Positions 21,520-32,100 of a stretch of DNA of 64,000 nucleotides are shown here, one piece after another. Source of the stretch: Lindgomyces ingoldianus (taxonomy: Eukaryota > Ascomycota > Dothideomycetes > Pleosporales > Lindgomycetaceae); NCBI RefSeq assembly GCF_010093535.1, contig NW_022985208.1, forward strand, positions 312,953 to 376,952. Reading direction: 5' to 3'. The position numbers and the translations under genes are program-made. Every line of letters starts with the position of its first letter. The first letter of the stretch is position 1. The notes below the pieces were generated by a model. The model had not been told where the DNA came from and did not search any database. It saw only the letters and a list, made by a program, of their open reading frames with translations.

Positions 21520-22238
21520 TGATTTAAGAGGCCTGAGACTCTGAGACTGCAGAGGGAAGTTGAAATAACACAAAAGAGCCTTCAGTTAGGAGAACAGAAG
21601 ATTATGAAGCGGCGTATAAAAGTTCTGGAGAAAGTAATACGATGGAGCTTTTGATGCCCAACTAAATAGGAATAAATACAGTCAACGCTGCTTCTTGCGT
21701 ATAAGCGATACGAAGCTTGAACAGGTTCCTCAATATATCCCGGAAATATTCTGGCTATATAGAACTGCAATTTCTCGCTCGATGCCTACGGTGTTCACGT
21801 GTTCGTGCAGGTGGTTTCGCTAGCCCGCACTTCCCCGCCCTCCCGCCAAATGTTAACCCCACCAATGCCAGTATCCAGGATCAGGGCAATTTGACAGATG
21901 TCGGCTTGTTGGGGAATTGCGTTGGGTGAGTGACTACCAGTGTTAGGGACAGGAAAACCATAGCCGACACCGGATTTCAGCCCTGGGGATGCACGTGATC
22001 GGCAGCATTCACTGAGAGAAATGCGTAAGGGGGTATAGGAGGGAAGTATATATCCTATAAGTGACAAAGGCCCGCAAGGCAAGTTGATCTTAAAGTGGCG
22101 GCTAGCGGCCCAAAAGATGGTACCATTGAAGATAAGAATCCTTGATACCACCCATCATCCAAAACAAAAAGTCCAGAAGGGGATAAATCTGGCTTAGACG
22201 AATACCAAACCACCGCCAGCAGCATTCCCAAAAGAACA
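21384..22238. other. divergent promoter between SDR and VOC genes
   Basis: Contains the long G-run and two CACGTG E-boxes (21796-21801 and 21992-21997), candidate bHLH sites. No coding gene. The arrangement would allow joint control of the two flanking enzymes, but that is inference. Confidence 0.5.
21449..21518 (+). repeat. 70-nt homopolymeric G tract
   Basis: Sixty-nine G with a single T at 21472, preceded by GAGAGA. It lies 66 nt upstream of the SDR start codon, so it reads as poly-C in the SDR transcript or promoter. Such a run can form G-quadruplexes and is prone to slippage, so the exact length may be a sequencing or assembly estimate. Confidence 0.95.
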
Positions 22239-22754
22239 ATGGCACTCGAATTGGCACCCCATAATCGAGTTCTTAACCACATCGCCTTACACGTCCCGGA
22301 CCTCGATGCTGCCACAACCTGGTACACCACTCTCTTCGGCTTTCGACAACTGCGGTCTGGCCCCGTATGCTGCGATCGCAGTACCGATCCGTGTGCCCCA
22401 ATATTCCGAGTTTACGACTCCAAACTGCACAAAGTAAAACTCGCATTTCTCTCCACGGGCAACGGAGTTGGTTTCGAGCTGTTCCAATTCATCGACCCGC
22501 CCATGACGCAGCAAGCAAGTTTTGATTACACGAGAGGAGGTGTATTTCATCTAGCAATAACAGATCCAGACCCAGAAGCGTTGTGTGAGAGGGTGGTAAA
22601 AGCAGGTGGAACGAAAATTGGGGAGACGGTGACGCCAGCGACGTGCGAGGGCGAGGAAGAGAAGCAGTACGCGCTCTACTGTCAAGATCCGTGGGGTAAC
22701 GTGATTGAGGCGTGTAGTTGTAGTTTTGAGAAGATGATGGCGAATCGGGAATAG
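22239..22754 (+). CDS. VOC-superfamily protein (glyoxalase/dioxygenase-like)
   Basis: 171 aa, single exon. Vicinal-oxygen-chelate fold: RVLNHIALHVPDLDAATTWYTTLFGF is the classical first beta-alpha-beta unit with the metal-binding His near residue 15. VGFELFQF carries a central Glu, GVFHLAITDPDPEALCERVVKAGG is the second unit with a His, and QDPWGNVIEACS supplies the final Glu. A full H-E-H-E set is therefore present and a metal-dependent enzyme is likely, but glyoxalase I, ring-cleaving dioxygenase and other lyases cannot be separated. Divergent from the SDR across a short shared promoter. Confidence 0.85.
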   Translation: MALELAPHNRVLNHIALHVPDLDAATTWYTTLFGFRQLRSGPVCCDRSTDPCAPIFRVYDSKLHKVKLAFLSTGNGVGFELFQFIDPPMTQQASFDYTRGGVFHLAITDPDPEALCERVVKAGGTKIGETVTPATCEGEEEKQYALYCQDPWGNVIEACSCSFEKMMANRE

Positions 22755-22837
22755 AAAGGACGAAAAGGCATGGGTGTTCGTGATACCGGAGATCAAAGGA
22801 GAGACGGCGAGACAGGGAGTGGCGAAGGGTGTAGAGC

Positions 22838-24138
22838 TCACTGATAGAGCCACTGGCATTGACAAAAATCTTGCAAACTTGTTTGTCTCTTTTGGCTTCC
22901 TTCAACTCCTTGCAGTTGTGAGCCAAGCATAGTAAGATTCATTGAGATGGGACGTCCCTGTCCGTCGAATTGAGTGACTAACGACCTGTTGCCTAAATAT
23001 CGTACCTTGTTACAATATGCTGCTTGTGTCTTGCCTGGCAATTGCTCCTCGGTAATCTTCATGACGTACGGTAAGAACGACACCATGACGGTATTGGTAG
23101 AATTATGTGGGTTCTCGCACGGCAAAGTCTGATTTGTACTTGTCGCATTCTGGAGGACGTATAAGTATCCCTCGACAGACGTGCTGTTAAAAAAGCACTG
23201 CCAAAGTGTGCTACCTGGTTGTATATCGGTGACTTCGTCTTGCGAGAGACTAAAAGAGTTATTATGTATAGCTCCTATTTGCTCTTCTTTGAGGAGCGTA
23301 ACTCGGTCGTATCTTGATTTGAAATAATATGCTCCCCCGTGATTCGGATATTGGGGGTCTATCACCGTGCTCAGCGGCATAACTGGGAAATTTGGATCCT
23401 GAATTCCGTATCCTAGGCTTGCGGATGAGTTTAAAGACTCGATATAGACAAGGGTAACGTTCATCGATTCCGAGGGAAGTAGGCTTAACCGGACTGCTCG
23501 ACGTGGTTTGCATGTCCATGCTGAGGACTCATTGCTCTGTGCAACGCAAGCGGAGCTCTGTTGTTGTACATTTCCAAATGGTATTAAAAATGCGCCATGC
23601 TTGATGGGAGTGTCAAGCTGGATAGGTGTAGGTGTCGGGGCCACCGGGCTAACCGTCTGTTTCGCTGGGGAGCTGATAGAGGAAGGACTACTCCCAATGT
23701 GAGCAAATTATGAACTACTTTGCGGGGGTTCAACTCTACTAACCTAGCTGATTTGCTTCTAGGAGCTCTGAGACTGAGTCCTATCGTCAAAACCATGCAA
23801 AATTGTATGCACAGAATTGTGAGGATTCGATGTTTGACGGACATTCGATTCCATCTAGATTGAGGGAGACTGGGGAGGGGCTTTCTAGAAATTTCGAGAT
23901 CCAGTCTTGATAGAGGGACTACCTCTTTCTCTTCTTGACCCGGCGCGATTTGTTTGGCGGAAGCACTATTCTGCCGTTCGATCGGAACCAGTTCGATTCC
24001 ATCTTCGACCCTGCTAGGCGAAATCCTACAAGAAGCCTCAGTAGGTGTGTGAGTGCCATGGCTTGTAGATAATGAAGTCCGGTGACTGCGAAGTCGTTGG
24101 CTTGATATGCTCCTGGCCGACCTGCGAGGAAACGGCAT
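22838..24138 (-). CDS. single-pass membrane protein of a filamentous-fungal family, function unknown
   Basis: About 415 aa from exons 24138-23744 and 23690-22838; the acceptor could equally be three bases further on (exon from 23687). Seen: a basic, serine-rich cytosolic N-terminus with KPLPSLPQSRWNRMSVKHR just before a transmembrane helix (about residues 103-123), then a Ser/Thr/Pro linker TVSPVAPTPTP and an extracytoplasmic domain of about 250 residues with many N-x-S/T sites and paired cysteines. It ends CQCQWLYQ. I recall this general design from Pezizomycotina proteins but no function. A possible further intron around 23010-22960 was considered, but the unspliced frame reads through well. 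The start is the first ATG in frame. Confidence 0.7.
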
Positions 24139-26816
24139 GGGGCTCTAAAGCGCGGCAGCCAATGAGGTGGCGGAATTGAATTTGATGCATGAAAGGGCAG
24201 TAGCGAATGGATTGAGAGAACTAGAGCGCCCTTCGTCTCCGCCTCGGTCAATTGCTAGGAGCAAGACCTGGAGAGCGGCCGGGTTGAGACGAAGATAGTA
24301 ACTCTGGTCAACAAGAATTCTGAGCATTTAGATTATATGATGCCTAAGTTTTAGTGAAAGCAAAACAAGTGCAAAAGCGAGAATCCCTTCAGTTAGTTTC
24401 ATGTTCACTGTGCCACTCCCCTGCTTTGCCTCGTTGTTCATAATTGGGATTGGGCTATTGGGCAGACGAGGAGCACTTCGCTTGACAAAAGGACTTTTGC
24501 GGACAGAATCTTCATGCTGTGCGGCTTTTGTTGCAGCTGCGGCCAACTTGTCGGAGTTTACAGCGACGGAGTTCGAAGTAAAGTGTAAAAATGCGGGAAG
24601 GATTGGCTTCTGTGTTCACCTGGGCACCTCGTAGGCGCGGGTGGGACCGTGCACACCGCCGACCTGATGCGACAACTGGATGCTTGACATATTTTCCAGG
24701 AGGCTTGCAGTAGGCAGATTTCTCTTTTGTTTGAAATTAGCCAGGGATATTTCGGCTAGTGACCGAGGAAGAAGCATTGCCAATCAGTGTCGAAGGTTTT
24801 CAGTGTCCCAAAGCTGGGCTGGAAAGCACTGGCGAGCAGGTGAAGTAGAAGCGGATTGCATTTATCAACGAGGCCTGGAAGGAATATTGAAAGTGGGGGA
24901 CAAGACAAGACATGATTTTGACTTGAAGCTGATCGGAATTGAGCCTTTGTCTAATGTGAACGAACCCAGATTGTCCAAGGGTGAGTCCATGTGTTCAAGC
25001 CGCAGTTTCGATTTTCGGAGTGGAACTCTTCAATACTACGCTATGGTACATATGTGTTTGACAAGTTGAAGCCCGCTAAGTCTTAAACTGGGTCTGTCCG
25101 CTGTATCACTGGAGTCTCAGATAATCGCAACGCGGGCCTTGAACGAAATCTGTACATATTGTTAGTACTTCCCAAGTTGCTTGTGATAAGACATGCTGTC
25201 GTCAGGAAGAGGTTGTTCAACATTTGCTGGGTCGGGCTACTCTTGGAGCTGGTATTTGGCAGTGGGTTGGAAACAGCCCGCGATGCGATCCGTGTAGGCC
25301 TCAGTATCGATAACACCTGCAGTTTAAATCAAGGCCGAAACAAGTAGGAACGAAACTCAATCTTGCTCAAACGAAGGTTTAATGCGTTGAGCATTAGTAG
25401 CACTGAAGAACAAGTTAATTCCCCGGCTACAAGTGGTTTCTCGAAGAAGTCCGAGTTTCAGCGGTGGGCAAGAAACGTGATTATAAAGCTCTTCATCTAG
25501 ATCTCAACCTCTGTTGAAGCCTTAAGATTGATGGAATCAATAGTGGTAGGGAATGCGTGGGGTCCAGTCTCGGAAACTGTCGCATGGCTTGTCGGCTTGG
25601 AGGGAATGTTTGAGCTTGAGGTCTGAAGGACGCGAGGGAAAAAGCCATCCAGGCGAAGGAATAATGGAGAGGGGGGGAGTTATGCAAGCACAGAGTACGG
25701 TACAGGAAAGAAGATCTTTGGAAACAGCGCGAGGCTAGGGAAATAAACAATTTGGCAAAAGAAGCTAATCCCCACTTAGGCTAGACAAAAACCACGTGAT
25801 TCTTGACAAACGCTCACTTATTTTTAGTGTCTTCAAATAGGACATCGGCCGTGCTCTTTAGAGGTTTACCAATCATCTATGGATCAGTATCGTCAGCATT
25901 TTTCTTCCATGCGAAAAGCCTTCTCCCCGGCCTGATTTCACAGCCCAAGCTACCCGGCTGCGTATCTAAAGGGTGTCTTTGAGCATATGGGAAAATCATT
26001 CATCATCATTCAGCAAGCCAGCGTCGTTTAGGCAATACCACCCCTAGGACTTCCTGTTGAAATCCAACACCAAATTCACATTGTACCCAGCTTTAAATTT
26101 CAACCACAGTCGACTCGAAGTGAACCTTTCCCCCCGCAGCTCTTTGAAATGGATCGGTGAAGGCATAAACCGCCTCTGCTGCCTTTGGACACTCAGCCTG
26201 CCGGCACCACCGCAAAGCTCGATAAGTTTGCGCCTGGGCTGCAGTAGTGAGGGATTCTCGACCAGCCTTATGCCCTCTTGGCAACTCGTGGTAATATGAA
26301 GCCAATGACCTTGCGCGCATTTCAAGGCAAAAAGAGGCTGAAGTGTTCGATTGTTGAAGCTGAAGGCTGTGGCTAAGCTGGCTTGTGGCCTTCCTGCGGC
26401 TCCCCAGCCGCTATCTGTGGAATTGGTCAAGTCTACATTTAGTGTGGTTCCGCGCGTTCAACGTAAGCTGGCCACAACAGTGGCTTGCATCAGTTTCCAG
26501 TTTATTGGTCTCGCATTGGTCCGAGTCTACTTCGTCTAAGTGTTATTTTCTTAGCCGTTGATCTGTCTGAAATACTAACCAGAATGGTGCTGATATCATC
26601 AGTCAGCTCGAGGAAGTTTCCAGCCGGAGGCAAAGATGTGGATGTTTATATTCAACTCGGGGCCCTTTTCCTTCTGATCACAATCACTGATTCCATAATT
26701 AATGCCCAGTTCAGTCTGGGACGCCTATTGTGATACTTGGACTCGTCTTCTAGCTCGTCTCCTCCCTCTCTAATTTACCAAATTCAGATCGATTACGGGA
26801 GAGCACACCCAACATC
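24139..26816. other. gene-poor intergenic region
   Basis: About 2.7 kb without a recognised gene. An ATG-initiated 129-codon ORF at 24680-25069 (+) has no family resemblance I can see. Other ORFs here (24328-24546, 26044-26430, 26485-26733) begin with TTG rather than ATG. No repeat family identified. Confidence 0.5.
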
Positions 26817-27694
26817 ATGGGGCACCTTCCTATCTTTCTCTCGAATGCACTCCTCTCTGCGCTTTCCATCGCAAATCTCGGCTTGATCAGCTCCATGGTC
26901 GGGTTTCTCCACGACCAAAAGGACAATGTTGGAACCTACCGGGTGGATTGGCCTGGCGAAACTGTGCAATTGAAAGTACTACCGAAGCACCTCTGGGTCG
27001 ACCAAGGCCACACGAGTAATGGGGTTGCGGGATATGGATTCTTCCTGGGCCTCTTCGGACTGTATGTAGCCTGGAGGCAGCGCCGAAGGGAAGGCAGGGT
27101 GAGTTTTCTGCTGATATGAGTAATCTCGGAGCTGAGAACTGACATCGGTGCAGAATCCTTCGAAGACTCTTCTCACCCTTTCCATTCTCCAGTTTCTTGC
27201 CGTGCTCTTCACCCTCTCCGCTATCATTTTTGTCTTCCTCGTCACCAACCAGACGAAGGGCCAGAGCATCTCAGAAGACTTGGCGCGCTCAAATGTCGAT
27301 TACTCTGCCGACAAATGGACCCCGGAGACGTGGTTCAAGGCGGTGCTAGACCTCCCACTAGCGGACCAACATCAGCACGACAAGATCGACTCGAAAGTTA
27401 CGAACATGGTTGCGTGGCGATGGATGCTGATCCCAATATTTCTAGTCGATATTCTGGCGTTCGGCATTTCGACAATAGAGATGATCAAGCAAAGAAAGGG
27501 TGCGAAAGAACCCGGATACTCCCCCGAGAAGTAGGTAGACATGCGCTTACTGCCCTGTAGACCATGGCGGCGACGCAGAGCAGAAGGTGAAGCTGATGCC
27601 GTATACAAGTCCAAATCCATACCAGAGTCCTCAACCAAGTCCAAGGCCGTACGATAGCCACCAGTCGTACGCCGACGGCCCTGGAGGACGGTAG
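26817..27694 (+). CDS. four-transmembrane protein with proline-rich cytosolic tail, function unknown
   Basis: 253 aa from exons 26817-27098, 27154-27499 and 27561-27694. Seen: TM1 about 5-30, TM2 about 70-90, TM3 about 98-123 and TM4 about 180-205, with a soluble loop between TM1 and TM2 (VDWPGETVQLKV...) and a larger loop between TM3 and TM4. The topology resembles claudin/SUR7/MARVEL-type proteins, but no signature motif confirms it. The last intron (GTGCGA...CTGTAG, 61 nt) is inferred because it opens a sensible tail, HGGDAEQKVKLMPYTS followed by SPNPYQSPQPSP-type repeats. Without it the protein would stop at 27534 after ...KEPGYSPEK. The ATG follows ACATC in a C-rich leader. Confidence 0.75.
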
Positions 27695-28152
27695 TCATGG
27701 GTTGTCAGGCAGGGAGAGGATACAATCACTTTTTTTTATTATTTTTTCTCTTTTTAGATATACCTGTCTCTATGAACGGTCTGCACTTGTTGACATTTAT
27801 TTCCATGGGTTGCTCATTTGGGGGACAACGGCACAAAAAGGCATCGCGGTACGTGTGCGTTTTACGATTATCAATCCAATTGTAATGAATGATAATATGT
27901 CTGATTTTCTGCTGAGGGAAGGCTGGCCTGGAGGAGGGGAGATCCGTGAACCTTGGAAAGCTTGCTCGGCAATCTCAACACTCCTTGGGGTTAACCAGGA
28001 TGCCCCATATTCGACGGACAGCCTCATTAGCGAGGCGGCGACCTCGGCACCTCAACGGTGAAAAAGTTGCGCTCACATGCCCCCCTTCCAACCCCACCCC
28101 AGCTCCGTCTCCGTGCACACTCCACGACGACCACGACCATATAAAATCCACC
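27695..28152. other. intergenic between tandem genes
   Basis: T-rich 3' flank of the four-TM gene (T-run near 27730) followed by the C-rich leader of the acyltransferase gene. Nothing else recognised. Confidence 0.5.
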
Positions 28153-29139
28153 ATGGGCTGGCTGCTGTACGCCATGGCCGGCCTCCCCGCGCTCATCCTC
28201 GCGCTCCACGCCATATCCGCACTGCTCCCACGGCGGCCGTCACAACTGAGTGCGTACCTTGCACGGCTGGTCTCGTCCATAGTGGCGCTGCTGTTGTGTG
28301 CGTCCTACGGCGTTGTTGCGAGCATCGTCCTGCGGCTCGTGGGCTACGGCGGCCTGAGCCAGTGGACGGTCGCGCGCGCCTTCAAGTGGACCATGTGGGT
28401 GTTCACAGGTGTGACGTTCAGGGTCAATGACGGCGGCAGGATTGAAGGCGGGCGGCGGGGCGGCGAGGACGCCCTCTTGACCAGGCCCGCTGTCTTCGTG
28501 GGCAACCACCAGACTGAGCTCGATGTGCTCCTGCTCGGCTGCGTCTTCCCTAAGTACTGCTCCGTCACGGCCAAGAAGTCGCTGCGCTTGGTGCCCGTCC
28601 TCGGCTGGTTTATGGCCCTCTCCAAGTCCGTCTTCATCGACCGTGCAAACCGTGCCACCGCCCGCGCAGCTTTTGATGGCGCCGCAAAACACATGCGCTC
28701 CGAGCGCCAGTCCGTCTTCATCTTCCCCGAAGGAACGCGTTCCTACTCGGAGACGCCGGAGCTGTTACCCTTCAAGAAGGGCGCATTCCATCTCGCCATC
28801 CAGGCCCAGGTTCCCATTGTCCCCATCGTGGCGGCAAACTACAGTGATGTGCTGAATTTCAAGAAGAGGATATTCAATGCGGGCATCATTGATGTGAGCG
28901 GTATGTCTATTCCCTGAGCCCTTGGAGAGTCTCAGCCAATACTGATGGACGCAGTCCTCCCCGCCATCCCCACGACAGGTCTCACCGCAGCCGACGCCGA
29001 CGCTCTGACAGCGCGCACGCGGGATGCCATGATGAATGAGCTCATCCGCCTCTCTTACCTGGGCAAAGAGAACGGCGCTCCTCTTCCTCGAGCAACCGGA
29101 GCTGATCTCAGTCGTGAGGAACTGAGAAAGCGATCGTAA
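28153..29139 (+). CDS. SLC1: 1-acyl-sn-glycerol-3-phosphate acyltransferase (lysophosphatidate acyltransferase)
   Basis: Converts lysophosphatidic acid to phosphatidic acid in the ER during glycerolipid synthesis. Exons 28153-28900 and 28955-29139 give 310 aa. Seen: two or three N-terminal hydrophobic helices (about 3-25, 35-60), then the PlsC domain with the catalytic NHQTELD (H119-x4-D124), KKSLRLVPVLGWFMALSKSVFIDR, and FPEGTRS at about 191-197, which binds the glycerol phosphate. VPIVPIVAANYSD follows. The 54-nt intron (GTATGT...CGCAG) joins IIDVS to VLPAIPTTGL. Start context CCACCATGGG is excellent. The N-terminal half is unusually GC-rich, producing long shadow ORFs on the other strand. 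Confidence 0.93.
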
Positions 29140-32100
29140 CCAGCATCAGTCCGCGGTGCTCTGGGCTTTCAGATGACCAGTTTTCGCAGAGGGCTAAAAT
29201 GGTCCCTCTTTCACGAAGGAATTATCAAGGGAGCGTGTGGCGTGGGTTGCCTGTGGCATCGGACTAGGACAGGAAAATCCGGTTTCTATTCATGCATCGG
29301 GTCAGCATTGGGATTGAGCTTATGTTTTATATTTCTGCATATCAGCGGGGAGCGTCCAGCGGCGTTCTTGTGCTCATGGCGCTATTCTCGCAGCCACACC
29401 ATAGGTCGATTGGCTGAGAGGGGCATTGGCATTGGAGCACATCTAGACAGTTGGTATTCAGTATAATCCTATAAGTACGAAATACGACGACTTCAGAGCA
29501 AAATTGTCTCGTCTACTATATCCTTTTACACAGGTGAAGTAGCTTGACCAGTCCTGGTAGTTTGATGGCAAGCTCTTCAGCAACTGGAGGCTCCACCGAG
29601 CCCCAACACCGCAAGTTTGTACGGAAGAAAACCTTGTAGTGATTCATTTTTCTCACCTAAGATAAATATCCTCCCATCTCCTCAACAAACGAGACAATAT
29701 GTGTATGAATATCTGACATTCTTAAACGCCTCGTAACATGGCCAGGTAGCAGTCTTCTTCAAAACACTTTCATTTTCTTACGTCTCTTCTCATTCGTTCA
29801 TCTCATGATCCACCTTCCCATACACCAGGCACGACCAACGCCTGAGTCAGTTAGACCCCAAGGTCACCCATATCTTCGACCTCTTTCCTTGTCTTCTTCT
29901 CCAGAATTAGTCTCATCGCCAGACATCGGATCCAGAACAACTAATGAATTCCACAATGCTTCATGCAAGACCACACCACAATGAAGCACATCTCAGGTAG
30001 AGCATTCTTCACCCTCTCTTGTACCTACCGAGCCTCTCGCCCCCATAGATTAAATGAGACGAGGAGGAATGTAGTGTTTGCTGACAGGGCAAGAGTTAGA
30101 AAAACCTTTCCCTCGTTTCCCATACATTTCACGCGGTTCCTACATCCTCGTGTCACGCCCGGTGTTGATCTCGTGCAAGTTGTTACTATGAGCACAACAG
30201 CCTACCTCTAGCCGGCCGAGTGGATATGTGAGAAAAGTAAATGATGTCAGCAAATCCCCATTCATTCGTGTTCGCTTGCATGAGATCGGTTCAAGAGCGG
30301 TTCAACTCGTTCAAATGTGCTGGAGAGCCGAATTCTTAACCTATCTTCTTCCATACGAGCTTGTTCTCCCAAAGCCATTCCCTAGAAATCCACTCTGCTC
30401 AGAGAATTTGATTGATATCCGCCCTCTCCTGACACTGCTCTTATCTCTTCACACTCAAGTCGTGTCGCTATTGTGTTCTGTTTGATTCGAATGGGGATGT
30501 ATGCTCTGGACGGAGTCGGCCACACGGAGGCATAAAATACTATATTAACTAGCTAGTTTCGGAGTGAAGTTATGCTTTCTTATCAGTGGTAATGTTTCTG
30601 GTCCTGTGGCAGGGGTGGAAATATATGAATATTGGGTTTAGGGATCCCCCATTAGGTGTATTTACAACTTCAGGGGTGCTAATGGACAGCGGATTCACAC
30701 AGAGTTTAGAAACCCTTCACTGGGAACTGCATTCTTTGTAACAAATTGCTAGAACCGAGTAAACGCCCCCAAGAAATAGGTGTAAATCCATATAGCCTCT
30801 CCACAGCTAGCATTTTAAGCTCCTGCGGATTGAACGCAAAAGAAGTGCCCCATCTGATATCACAACCTACGCGCTAATCCACTCACATCAGGTGACTGTG
30901 ATTCTGACTATAGTTGGACCTTTCACGTCGGCTGCGTCCCACACCCTCTTACCCATTCAAGTTGAGGCTTACGAGCTACAATTTAGGTTTGCCTCCCCGC
31001 TACAGTGTCCCTCAATCCTCTTTTAGTGGTTTCGCGACCGCCGCCTAGAGCAAGTGAATAGTCCCAGAATTCCTTCCCCGGACTGGCGGATGTCAGTAGC
31101 GGGCGTCGGCGACTGCTGCAACTGGGGAACAGAAGTGCTGATTTTCTCAGCTGGAATGAACGTTCCAGCTAAGGCACCGAGGGCCTATGAGCATGGTGGA
31201 ATGAATGCCGAAGGAACCCGTACGAGATTTAGGTCGGCGGTTTTGTAGTCGAAGTTTAGACGCCTTGCGAACCCAAGACCGCATGTTATGTGGAGATTTC
31301 ACACTCATGACGGTGATATCTCCCCAAGGGCCCAAGTTAAAATGTCTCAAACAACCAGCCAATGGGAATATACGGAAAGTATTGTGCCGCTGAAATCTTA
31401 GCCCAAAGCATCCGTTAACACATCGCCCGCCTCGGCATGCCCACTGATGCGACGCGTCTTACATTTTATAAGGGATTCAAGAAATCAAGAATACACGATC
31501 GCCCCTAATCAGTTGTACGTATGAGCAGAAAATTCATCTATTAAATTGTAGTTCGATTCGTGCGAATTACCATGTTTAACGTCAGTGCAACTTGTTCTTG
31601 TGCGAATTGGGCTAACAAAAGAAAGACTTCGGTCGCGGTGGGCAGTCCTATGACCCCAAGCTTGCGGTCCGGTTCCTACACTCGGAGCAAGTTTGCTTTC
31701 TCTCTCGATGTGAAACAACAGGCATCTCGACCCGTTGAAGGAAGCAGGAGGCTTCCCCGGGTAGAAACACAGTTTGGATCAAATTAAGTCGTTGACTAAT
31801 ACCCCGAATAAAGGCCCTTCTTTCAAAGGCCGGTTCCAATGCAAATTGGAATTGGGGACATGCTGTGACCAGAGTAAGGAACCTAGTACATGACTCGCCG
31901 TACTAGAACAATACTGGCACATCTTATAAGATTACCCAAAACTGTCTTAAGTTCAGCAAAGGCTAATTCAATCATAGACTGCAACATCCAACAGGAATAG
32001 TCAAACCAGAGAACAATTACGTACGGCTACTATAATGAGGCGTTGAACATGTGATTGCTAGAGCTTTCTTTAAGGTTGCGGAGTAGTGTCCGTGAGGGGA

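Noticed and set aside
24328..24546. Small tail-anchored-looking ORF on the minus strand
   Set aside because: Its first codon is TTG and no upstream ATG exists in frame; the hydrophobic end alone is not enough.
26044..26430. 128-codon minus-strand ORF
   Set aside because: Starts at TTG and resembles no family.
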